A stretch of DNA of 41,764 bases from Propionibacteriaceae bacterium. GTDB taxonomy: Bacteria; Actinomycetota; Actinomycetes; Propionibacteriales; Propionibacteriaceae. Below are positions 32,496-39,446 of this stretch, one piece after another. The stretch's first letter is position 1; each line of letters opens with the position of its first letter. A model generated the notes under the pieces. That model made no database searches. It was not told the DNA's origin and saw only the letters and a program-made list of their open reading frames with translations. The translations under genes and the position numbers were made by a program. The stretch covers positions 1 to 41,764 of the forward strand of contig CAJPNZ010000017.1 in assembly GCA_905372155.1 (NCBI GenBank). The letters run 5' to 3'.

Positions 32496-33251
32496 TCAGG
32501 GCAGCCGAGCGAACACCACCACGTCGTCGAACCAGCGGAAGATGTGGGTGGTCTCGACGAACCCCGCGGCCCGGAGTGCGCTCAGGTGGAACTCCAGGCT
32601 GACCTTCACGGTCGGGGACTTGTCGGACCAGCGTTCCTCCCATTCCTTCGCCTCGGCCTCCCAGCCCGGCACGGAACGAGCCGCCTCCCACCAGGCCTCC
32701 CAGGTCATGGCCCCGGAGTCGATGGCCGCCAGGCGGAACTTTTCCCGCTGTTCCTCCGCGACCCCTTTCAGGAAAGGCTCTGTGGCCCCGTCGAAGTAGA
32801 GGTGATCAGCATTCAGGAACACCGCTCCCGGGTTCAGCACCTGTGGCAGGGCCACGTACAACCCCGCCAGCTTGTCTGGGTTGAGCCAGTGCAGAGCCGT
32901 TGCGCTGACCACAGCGTCGAAACGTTCCCGGCCCACCTCGTGGACCCAGCCCGGAGCGGTGAGGTCGAGATCGAGAAGTCTCATCCGTTCGCCGTGCCGG
33001 TTGGTCTCCCGCCCCAGGCGCAGCAGGATCGGGTCGCGGTCGACGCCAACCACCTCGGCGTCGGGGAAGCGATCGGCCACGGCGTCGCAGAGGGAACCGG
33101 GACCGCATCCCAGGTCCAGGACCCGCAGGGGCCGGCCCTCGGGGTGGGCTGCCGCCAGCATCTCCAGCATCGCCTTGACGCGCTGGTCGCGGAACTCTAT
33201 GAAAGCGGTCTGCTGGATGTGCCAGGCGGCGAGCAGTTCCTCCGGGGTCAT
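32496..33251 (-). CDS. Class I SAM-dependent methyltransferase
   Basis: A 251-residue methyltransferase of the Rossmann type. Motif I is LDLGCGPG (45-52), the acidic end of strand 2 is VVGVDRD (about 68-74), and FDAVVSATALHWL is the motif-IV/post region, resembling trans-aconitate and small-molecule methyltransferases. Many tryptophans lie in the cap region (about 180-210). The ATG overlaps the stop of the preceding ABC ATPase (ATGA), so it is the last gene of the cobalamin-riboswitch operon. The substrate is unknown; a role in modifying an imported corrinoid or chelate is only a guess from position. Confidence 0.85.
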   Translation of the reverse strand: MTPEELLAAWHIQQTAFIEFRDQRVKAMLEMLAAAHPEGRPLRVLDLGCGPGSLCDAVADRFPDAEVVGVDRDPILLRLGRETNRHGERMRLLDLDLTAPGWVHEVGRERFDAVVSATALHWLNPDKLAGLYVALPQVLNPGAVFLNADHLYFDGATEPFLKGVAEEQREKFRLAAIDSGAMTWEAWWEAARSVPGWEAEAKEWEERWSDKSPTVKVSLEFHLSALRAAGFVETTHIFRWFDDVVVFARLP

Positions 33252-34024
33252 TCGTTCTCCTTCGGTTCGGTTTCAGGGCTGAAGATCAGGTGGGGAAGGT
33301 TCTCGTGCGCGAGACGGTGCACCCGCAGGTGATAGATGGGTTCCAGGATCTCGGGGGTCAGGACCTCTTCCGGGGTGCCACTGGCAACGACCTTCCCGTC
33401 ATTGATCACGAGCAGCCGGGTACAGAACCGGGCCGCCAGGTTCAGATCGTGCAACACCATCACGACCGCGCAACCGAGTTCCGTGACCAGCCCCAGCAGA
33501 GAGAACTGGTGGTGCAGGTCGAGATGGTTGGTCGGCTCGTCCAGCAGCAGGTGACTGGCCCGCTGGGCGATGGCCCGGGCCACCAGCACCCGCTGGCGTT
33601 CACCGCCGGAGAGCTGGGTGATGAGCCGGTCCGCCAGGTGACTGGCCTCCACCTGTTCGAGGGCGTCGTTGATGATCACCCGGTCGGAGGCGTCTCCGTA
33701 GGCCATGAGGGTGCGGCTCGCGAGCCGGCCGAGACCGACGGCGTCACGGACTTTCAGCGGCAGGGCCGTCTCGGTGTCCTGGGCCACCACGGCTATTCGG
33801 CGCGCGATTTCCCTACGTGGGAGCCGGGAGAGGTCGTCCCCGTCGATCACGACGGTGCCCCCGCTGGCGCGGAGGGCCCGGTTCAGGGCAAGAAGGAGAG
33901 TAGTCTTCCCGGAACCATTCGGGCCCACCACCCCGACGACCTCACCCGGCTCAGCGGTCAGGTGGGCCCCCGCGAGCACCACCCGACCGCCACGGGCCAC
34001 ACTGAGCTGATCGGCTTGAATCAC
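33248..34024 (-). CDS. ABC importer ATPase, BtuD/FecE family
   Basis: A 258-residue ATPase of the iron-siderophore/heme/vitamin B12 importer class. Walker A GPNGSGKT is at 34-41, the Q-loop at VAQD, the signature LSGGE at 138-142, Walker B LLLDEP at 159-164, followed by TNHLDL, and the H-loop His in VLHDLNLAARF. The GTG start overlaps the stop of the lipoprotein before it (GTGA), and its stop overlaps the methyltransferase. With the permease it forms the energised importer; the upstream riboswitch points to corrinoid or cobalt. Confidence 0.9.
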   Translation of the reverse strand: MIQADQLSVARGGRVVLAGAHLTAEPGEVVGVVGPNGSGKTTLLLALNRALRASGGTVVIDGDDLSRLPRREIARRIAVVAQDTETALPLKVRDAVGLGRLASRTLMAYGDASDRVIINDALEQVEASHLADRLITQLSGGERQRVLVARAIAQRASHLLLDEPTNHLDLHHQFSLLGLVTELGCAVVMVLHDLNLAARFCTRLLVINDGKVVASGTPEEVLTPEILEPIYHLRVHRLAHENLPHLIFSPETEPKENE

Positions 34025-35022
34025 TTGTTAGCCATTTTCTTCGCCAGCGTGGCAGCGCCCTCGACAGAGAGCACGTTCGGTGGGTCCGTCAGCACGAACG
34101 GGATCACGACGAGATGGTCATTGACCACCGCCTTGAGTTGCTCCGCCCCGCTGAAGGACTTGAAGGTCTGGATCGTCTCCTCGTCGCTGGCACCCGACGA
34201 AAGCAGCACGATCCAGTCGGGGTTGCGGGCCAGGAGATCCTCCATGGAGCCGTCAAACACCCTGGTGGTGTTGTCGCCATAGACATTGGTGAGGCCGTTA
34301 GCATCGAGGATGGGCTGGCTCATCGACGAGCTTCCATAGGCGCTGAACCGGGTGGATCCCGCGGTGATGTAGAGAGCCGCTCCCGTTCCCCGGCCCGAGG
34401 GCGCATCGGCCTTCAGTTTGGCGGTCTTCGCGTGGATTTCGGCGATGACGGTGTTCGCCTTGTCCTCGACCCCGAAGATCTTGGCCAGGTTGTTGATCTC
34501 GTTGTCGATCAGCTCCCAGGATGCCTTCTCGACGGAGTACTTGGGGCAGTAGGCCTCGGGAGAGTAGAGTTGGACCCCTCCCTTGGCCACCTGCTCCCGT
34601 TCGACTCCCTTGTCGTAGCCGATCACCAGATCCACGTGCGAGTTCAGGATCGTCTCGGTCGCGATTTTCACCCCACCGGTATCGGTTTTGCCCGCTTCCA
34701 CCGATTCGATGGCGTCGTGCTTGGCCTGGAGTTCCGGAGCGGCCGATCCGAAATGGGCGTTTCCAGCCCGCAGGTTGATCTTGTCCATCAGCCCGAGGGC
34801 GTCCATGTTTGACACACTGGTGTCCCCGAGAACGAGCACCCTGGACGGCGGCGCATCGAAGTGGAGTGTCTGCCCGCAGCTGACGATGTCGACGGGATAG
34901 TTACCGCCTCCGGACGCGGCGGCGCTGTTGCTGGCGCTCTGGGCGGCGCGATCGGCCGCTGAGGTGCCGCAGGCGGTCAGCAGGAGGGCCGCGGCGCCCG
35001 CGAGAGCGATGATTCGTCTCAT
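34021..35022 (-). CDS. ABC importer binding lipoprotein, second tandem copy
   Basis: A 333-residue Fe3+/B12-type (PF01497) substrate-binding protein. It has a signal peptide with lipobox LLTAC (Cys18), then an Ala/Ser linker, then VSCGQTLHFDAPPSRVLVLG and DALGLMDKINL. The two copies align over their whole length; the blocks LQLYSP-like QLYSPEAYCPKYS, NLAKIFGV and TTRVFDGSMEDLLARNPDWIVLLS are nearly the same. ATG 35022 has AAAGGGA upstream. A hairpin lies in the 96-base gap to the first copy. Confidence 0.88.
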   Translation of the reverse strand: MRRIIALAGAAALLLTACGTSAADRAAQSASNSAAASGGGNYPVDIVSCGQTLHFDAPPSRVLVLGDTSVSNMDALGLMDKINLRAGNAHFGSAAPELQAKHDAIESVEAGKTDTGGVKIATETILNSHVDLVIGYDKGVEREQVAKGGVQLYSPEAYCPKYSVEKASWELIDNEINNLAKIFGVEDKANTVIAEIHAKTAKLKADAPSGRGTGAALYITAGSTRFSAYGSSSMSQPILDANGLTNVYGDNTTRVFDGSMEDLLARNPDWIVLLSSGASDEETIQTFKSFSGAEQLKAVVNDHLVVIPFVLTDPPNVLSVEGAATLAKKMANK

Positions 35023-35065
35023 GGCTTCCCTTTCAAGGCTGTGCATTTAGTTGTTTGCCCCCATG

Positions 35066-35097
35066 TTGTGCCGGATGCCCCACTCATCCGGTCACAA
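35066..35097 (-). terminator. Hairpin between the two binding-protein genes
   Basis: TTGTG and CCGGATG pair with CATCCGG and CACAA around one bulged base (35066-35097). There is no T-run. It may set the relative mRNA level of the first lipoprotein against the downstream genes; termination is not certain. Confidence 0.45.
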
Positions 35098-35118
35098 CGA
35101 CTTAACGCCGACCCCGGA

Positions 35119-36132
35119 TCAGCTACCCGCGATCTCCTGGGACAGCTGGGTGGCTCCCTTGACGGACAGGGTTGTCGGCGGATCGGTCAGCGAGAACGGC
35201 AGCACCACCACTTGGTTGTTGGTCACCGCCTTGAGCCGATCGGCCCCGTTGAAACTCTTGAACGCCTCCAAGGTCTGCTCCTTCGTCGCCTCAAGGGAGA
35301 GCAGCACGATCCAGTCGGGATTCCGCTTCAGGATGTCCTCCATGGAACCGTCGAAGACGCGGGTCGTGTTGTCCTCGTACGAGTTCTTCAACCCGTTTGC
35401 CTCGAAGATCGGCTGGACCATCGAGGAGGTTCCGTAGGCGTAGAAGTTGCTCTGCCCCGGGGTGATGTAGAGCGCGATCCCGGTGGCGCCGGCGGCTTTG
35501 CCCTTCGCATCGAGGGCATCGACATCCGCCTTGCGTTTCTCGATCACGGATGCGGCTTTGTCCTGGACGCCGAAAATCGAGGCGAGGTTGTTGACCTCGG
35601 TGTCGATGAGATCCCAGGTGGCGTGTTTGACCGAGTAGTTGGGGCAGAAGGCCGCCGGGGAGTACAGCTGCACCCCGGCCTTCTTCAACGCCTCCCGGTC
35701 AACGCCTTCCTCGTAGCCGATCACCAGGTCGACCTTGTTCTCCAGGACCACCTCGGTGGATACCTTGACGCCACCGGTTTCGATCTCGCTGGAAGCGACC
35801 GCCTGAATTGCGTTGTACTTGGCCTGCAGCTCCTCCTGACCGGTGCCGAAATTCTTGTCCCCGGCCCGCAGGGACAGTTTGTCCACCACCCCGAGGGCGT
35901 CGAGATTCGGCAGGCCGGTGCCGTTGAGGATCAGGACCTTCTTCGGCGCGGAGTCGAAATGAAGCTTCTCCCCGCAGCTGTCAACCTCGGCTGGGAAACC
36001 ACCCTGCTGGGCGGCGCCCGGGGACGCTGTGGCGGAGGCACTGGCGCTCTGGGATGCCCGTTCGGCCGCGGAGGTGCCGCAGGCGGTCAGGGCGAGAGCC
36101 ATCGCGGCGATTGGGACAAGAAGTTTCTTCAT
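35119..36132 (-). CDS. ABC importer binding lipoprotein, first tandem copy
   Basis: A 337-residue Fe3+/B12-type periplasmic-binding-family lipoprotein. The signal MKKLLVPIAAMALALTAC has its lipid anchor at Cys18. The mature part begins with a Ser/Ala linker and VDSCGEKLHFDSAPKKVLIL. The two-lobe fold is implied by a long central helix region near NNLASIFGVQDKA. It is about half identical by eye to the following gene, so the pair is a tandem duplication. ATG 36132 has AGGAAA upstream. It lies 22 bases after the permease gene. Confidence 0.88.
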   Translation of the reverse strand: MKKLLVPIAAMALALTACGTSAAERASQSASASATASPGAAQQGGFPAEVDSCGEKLHFDSAPKKVLILNGTGLPNLDALGVVDKLSLRAGDKNFGTGQEELQAKYNAIQAVASSEIETGGVKVSTEVVLENKVDLVIGYEEGVDREALKKAGVQLYSPAAFCPNYSVKHATWDLIDTEVNNLASIFGVQDKAASVIEKRKADVDALDAKGKAAGATGIALYITPGQSNFYAYGTSSMVQPIFEANGLKNSYEDNTTRVFDGSMEDILKRNPDWIVLLSLEATKEQTLEAFKSFNGADRLKAVTNNQVVVLPFSLTDPPTTLSVKGATQLSQEIAGS

Positions 36133-36154
36133 GAATTTCCTGTTCTTTCCGGAT

Positions 36155-37195
36155 TCACAGGCTGTGGCCCTGACGGCGGACCAGCAACACGAGCCACGGA
36201 GCCCCGACGAGCCCGGTGACCACACCAATCGGGACCTCGGCCGGGGCGAACGCGAGGCGCGCGAACGCATCGGCCCAGACGAGGAAGAGACCGGCCGCCA
36301 GAGCGGAACCGAGCACCAGGAATCGGTGGGCGGGACCTATGAAGGATCTGACCAGGTGGGGCACCACGAGGCCGACGAAACCGATGCCGCCTGCGGTGGC
36401 GACGGCCAGGGCGATGGCTGCGGACACCGGGATCAGCAGCAGGATCCGGGCCCGGGCCGGCTCGACACCCACTGCCTGGGCGGTGCGGTCGCCGCTGGCC
36501 AGGGCATCGAGGATCGGGCCGCACAGCACCATCAGCACCGTGAGCAGCAACGCCGCGATCGTGATGACGGGTACCGAATCCCAGCCTGCCCGGGCCAGCG
36601 ACCCGAGGGTCCAGAACATGACCGAACGGGCGGTCTCCGGCGAGTCGGAGGAGAAGATTATGAGATTGGTCAGGGCCTGGAAACCGAACCCGACGCCCAA
36701 TCCTCCAAGGATCAGTTGCAGCGGCGACTGGGTGCGTCCCGCGATTGCCAGGACCAGTAGGGTGGCCAGCAACGCCCCCGCGAAGGCCATCACCCCGACG
36801 ACGGTGGCAACGGAGGTGCCGACGATGATGATGGCGAAGGCGGCGCCGGAGGACGCACCGGCGCTGACCCCCAGCACGTAGGGTTCGGCCAGGGCGTTGC
36901 GGACCACGGCCTGCAACACCACACCTGACACCCCGAGGATCACGGCGACCGCCACCCCGGCGATGATCCGGGGCAGCCGCGTGTCCCAGACGATGGCGTC
37001 TATGGAGCGGTCCCAGGTGATCTGAACGTCAAGTCCCGGTATGTGGCTGGCCAGGACACCGATGACCTCATCCAGGGGCACGGCCGCAGCCCCGATGACA
37101 ACCGTGAGGGCCGGTGTGAGCAGCAGCGCCAACGCCAGCACGACGAGGCGCAGTCCGACCCCGACACGAGACCGGAAGCGGGCGGTGCGGAACAT
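36155..37195 (-). CDS. ABC importer permease, BtuC/FecCD family
   Basis: A 346-residue permease with about ten membrane segments. The family motifs are RLPRIIAGVAVAVILGVSGV near 75-94, EPYVLGVSAGASSGAA near 105-120, and GGIGFVGLVVPHLVR near 280-294 before the C-terminal helices. ATG 37195 has GGAAAG seven bases upstream and follows the riboswitch by 44 bases; the frame is open further up, but that part is leader RNA. It is the first gene of the permease-SBP-SBP-ATPase-methyltransferase operon. The riboswitch suggests cobalamin, cobinamide or cobalt as cargo. Confidence 0.9.
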   Translation of the reverse strand: MFRTARFRSRVGVGLRLVVLALALLLTPALTVVIGAAAVPLDEVIGVLASHIPGLDVQITWDRSIDAIVWDTRLPRIIAGVAVAVILGVSGVVLQAVVRNALAEPYVLGVSAGASSGAAFAIIIVGTSVATVVGVMAFAGALLATLLVLAIAGRTQSPLQLILGGLGVGFGFQALTNLIIFSSDSPETARSVMFWTLGSLARAGWDSVPVITIAALLLTVLMVLCGPILDALASGDRTAQAVGVEPARARILLLIPVSAAIALAVATAGGIGFVGLVVPHLVRSFIGPAHRFLVLGSALAAGLFLVWADAFARLAFAPAEVPIGVVTGLVGAPWLVLLVRRQGHSL

Positions 37196-37239
37196 TAGGT
37201 GGCTTTCCGTTAAGGGCCGTTGCGCGCGGCCAGGTCGCT

Positions 37240-37325
37240 CGTCCCAGCCAGCATTCGGACTCGGGATTTTTCCCTCACCGTTGCGCGTCAGTCCCGGACT
37301 CCCACCGGATTCCCTGACTGAGACG
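37240..37325 (-). ncRNA. Cobalamin (AdoCbl) riboswitch
   Basis: Minus-strand RNA with the hallmark blocks in order: GGGAA, CCGGTGGGAGTCCGG (37294-37308), CGCAACGGTGA (37275-37285), and the B12 box AGTCCGAATGCTGGC (37248-37261), which fits the AGYCMG...GC pattern. The outer stem is complete: 37314-37325 pairs with 37240-37251 over 12 positions with G-U pairs. Between it and the start codon a GC hairpin (GGCCGCGCGCAACGGCC) could be the expression platform, near the GGAAAG ribosome binding site. Repression of the importer by cobalamin is the expected outcome. Confidence 0.9.
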
Positions 37326-37431
37326 GGTCGATCGTAACAGAAGCCGTTAATGGCCGACACACCGGGGGTCTTGATCAGGCCTGTTGTCCGGCCCAATCGC
37401 CCGGGCGCCGCTCCGGTGAGACAATGGGTCC

Positions 37432-38133
37432 ATGTTGCAGGGAGACGACCGCAAGGCGCATCGGGTAGCGCTGGATCACATCGAGGCGTCGCTGCTCAAC
37501 GGGAAGTACAAGGTGGGGGCGAAGCTGCCCCCGGAACGCGATCTGGCCAGGGAACTGGGTGTGAGCCGCGGTGCGGTCAGGGAGGCCATCCGAGTGCTGC
37601 AGGCCCAGGGAATCCTGGAATCCCACCCGGGACCAGGGCGAGGTACCCGCATCATCGCCGGGCACACGGCGGCGCTGGGCCGCCTGTTCCGGCTGCACGT
37701 CGCGCTGTCCTCCACCTCGGCTGCGGACCTGACGGATACTCGGGTGGCGCTGGAGCGCTCGACGGTCACTCTGGCGGCTCGTCACTGGGATGACGAGGCT
37801 CTCAATCGCATGGGCGAGCTGGTGGACCGGATGGATCAGGACACGGCCCTCGATTCCTTCAACGCGCTCGACACTGAGTTCCACGTCGAGATCGCCATCA
37901 CCGCCCGGAACCCGTTCATCGGTGATCTGACCTCGGCCATCCGGGAGGCCCTGCGCGCCCCCATCCGGAACGCCTCCATGGCCATCGACGACTGGCAGGC
38001 ATTACGCGACAACCTGTGCACCCAGCACCGCGGCATCTTCGATGCTATCGAAAAGCGCGACGGCGACGGTGCGGCTACTCTCATGGAGGAGCACATCCGC
38101 ACCGCCTATCGCGCCTTGAAGTTGGGGATCTGA
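37432..38133 (+). CDS. FadR/LldR-type GntR transcriptional regulator
   Basis: A 233-residue regulator. The N-terminal GntR winged helix includes LPPERDLARELGVSRGAVREAIRVL (about 32-56). The C-terminal FCD domain has LDTEFHVEIA near 142 and QHRGIFDAIEKRDGDGAATLMEEHI near 200, whose Asp and His residues bind metal and effector in relatives. A GACAAT box ends about 6 bases before the ATG with no Shine-Dalgarno, so the mRNA may be leaderless. Lying near lldP-lutABC, and given the TGGT-N3-ACCA site at lldP, it is a good candidate lactate-responsive regulator. It converges on truB with a 5-base gap. Confidence 0.86.
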   Translation: MLQGDDRKAHRVALDHIEASLLNGKYKVGAKLPPERDLARELGVSRGAVREAIRVLQAQGILESHPGPGRGTRIIAGHTAALGRLFRLHVALSSTSAADLTDTRVALERSTVTLAARHWDDEALNRMGELVDRMDQDTALDSFNALDTEFHVEIAITARNPFIGDLTSAIREALRAPIRNASMAIDDWQALRDNLCTQHRGIFDAIEKRDGDGAATLMEEHIRTAYRALKLGI

Positions 38134-38138
38134 GAAAC

Positions 38139-39002
38139 TCACACCAACACGGCGACGGGCCTTGCCCCAGAACCTTCAGGGCGATAGAAGGCGAGCAACT
38201 CACCCGTCGGGGAAAGAATCCCTGTCACATCGGCGGGTACGGTCATGTCAAGGCGGCGTCCGAAGCCGACGTCCACGGCCATCCCATGATCCACCGTTAC
38301 GCAGGGAAAGCTGCGCTTGGCAGCATCCGCCATGGACATCATCGCGGGGGGATTCTCGCCCAGTTCGACTGCCACGGACAGGTCGTACCTGCCGATCCGA
38401 GTGCGTCGGAGGGCGGTCAGGTGCCCACCGACCCCGAGGGACTTCCCCAGGTCGCGGGCGATGGCGCGCACATAGGTTCCGGAGGAACACTCCACGTCGA
38501 TGTCCACATCGAGAACCCCCTCCCCGGGGCGGGAGGCCAGCACGTCCAGGCGGGTCACCTCCACCTCTCGCGCCTTCAGTTTCACCTCCATCCCGCGCCT
38601 TGCCAGGTCGTAGGCGCGTTTGCCGTTCACCTTGATCGCGGAGACCGTCGACGGCACCTGCTGGATCCTGCCGCGCAGCGAGGCGAGCGCCGGTTCCAGG
38701 TCGCCCGGGGTGATTCCGGATGCGTCGGCCACCGCGGCCACCTCACCGTCGGCGTCATCGGTGGTGGATCCCTGCCCGAGACGAACGGTGGCCAGGTAGC
38801 GTTTGTCGTGCAGAGCGAGGTGCCCCAGCAGCCGGGTGGCCCGGTTCACACCGAGGATCAGCACCCCGGTGGCCATGGGGTCGAGGGTCCCGGCGTGCCC
38901 GATCCTCCGGGTGCCGAGCAACCGGCGGAGGCGCCCCACCACCTGGTGGGAGGTCACCCCCGCCGGTTTGTCGACCACGACGACGCCGGATTCGGCGCTC
39001 AC
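38139..39002 (-). CDS. truB: tRNA pseudouridine(55) synthase
   Basis: Makes pseudouridine 55 in the T-loop of tRNAs. The 287-residue protein has VVVDKPAGVTSHQVV near the N-terminus and the catalytic GTLDPMATGVL with Asp41. It has the TruB II domain and a C-terminal PUA-like part (VDHGMAVDVGFGRRL onward), as in actinobacterial enzymes. The GTG start overlaps the rbfA stop (GTGA). ribF, which usually follows, is 10.5 kb away. Confidence 0.95.
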   Translation of the reverse strand: MSAESGVVVVDKPAGVTSHQVVGRLRRLLGTRRIGHAGTLDPMATGVLILGVNRATRLLGHLALHDKRYLATVRLGQGSTTDDADGEVAAVADASGITPGDLEPALASLRGRIQQVPSTVSAIKVNGKRAYDLARRGMEVKLKAREVEVTRLDVLASRPGEGVLDVDIDVECSSGTYVRAIARDLGKSLGVGGHLTALRRTRIGRYDLSVAVELGENPPAMMSMADAAKRSFPCVTVDHGMAVDVGFGRRLDMTVPADVTGILSPTGELLAFYRPEGSGARPVAVLV

Positions 39003-39433
39003 TCGTCCTCGTCGCTCGTGCGCGGTTTCCTGTAAGGATCGGCGTCGCCCGCGAAGGATTTCCCCACCGCCTCGGCTGCGGCCTCGGCGTCCCGGGCCTG
39101 TGCCTTGGCCAGCAGATCCTCGATGCTGCGGGCCGCCTCCGGGGTGGCGTCCAGCACGAAGGTGAGAGTCGGGGTGTGCCGCAGCTGGAGCTGCGACCCC
39201 ACTGCCGTGCGCAGCATGCCCGTGGCCGACGCCAGGGCGGCCGCGGTCCCGGCCCTGGCCGATTCGTCGCCCATCACCGTGTAGAACACGGTGGCCTCCC
39301 GGTTGTCGCCGGTGAGTCGCACGTCCGTGACGGTGACGAACCCCAGCCTGGGGTCCTTGACCCTTCTTTCCAGGGTGGAGGCGAGGATCACCTTGATCTG
39401 ATCCGCCAGCTTGGCGTTCCTGGGATGTGGCAT
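38999..39433 (-). CDS. rbfA: Ribosome-binding factor A
   Basis: Late 30S-subunit maturation and cold-adaptation factor. The 144-residue protein has the KH-like RbfA core: RNAKLADQIKVILASTLERRVKDPRLGFVTVTDV split over residues 5-39, then LRHTPTLTFVLD near 104. An acidic, disordered tail (about 125-144) ends it. ATG 39433 has AGGAG upstream, 13 bases after the infB stop. Its stop overlaps truB. Confidence 0.95.
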   Translation of the reverse strand: MPHPRNAKLADQIKVILASTLERRVKDPRLGFVTVTDVRLTGDNREATVFYTVMGDESARAGTAAALASATGMLRTAVGSQLQLRHTPTLTFVLDATPEAARSIEDLLAKAQARDAEAAAEAVGKSFAGDADPYRKPRTSDEDE

Positions 39434-39446
39434 CTGTCAGCTCCTG

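Noticed and set aside
33248..37195. Naming the importer as a siderophore or heme system
   Set aside because: Family similarity allows it, but the cobalamin riboswitch in front favours corrinoid or cobalt; no heme or siderophore gene is nearby.
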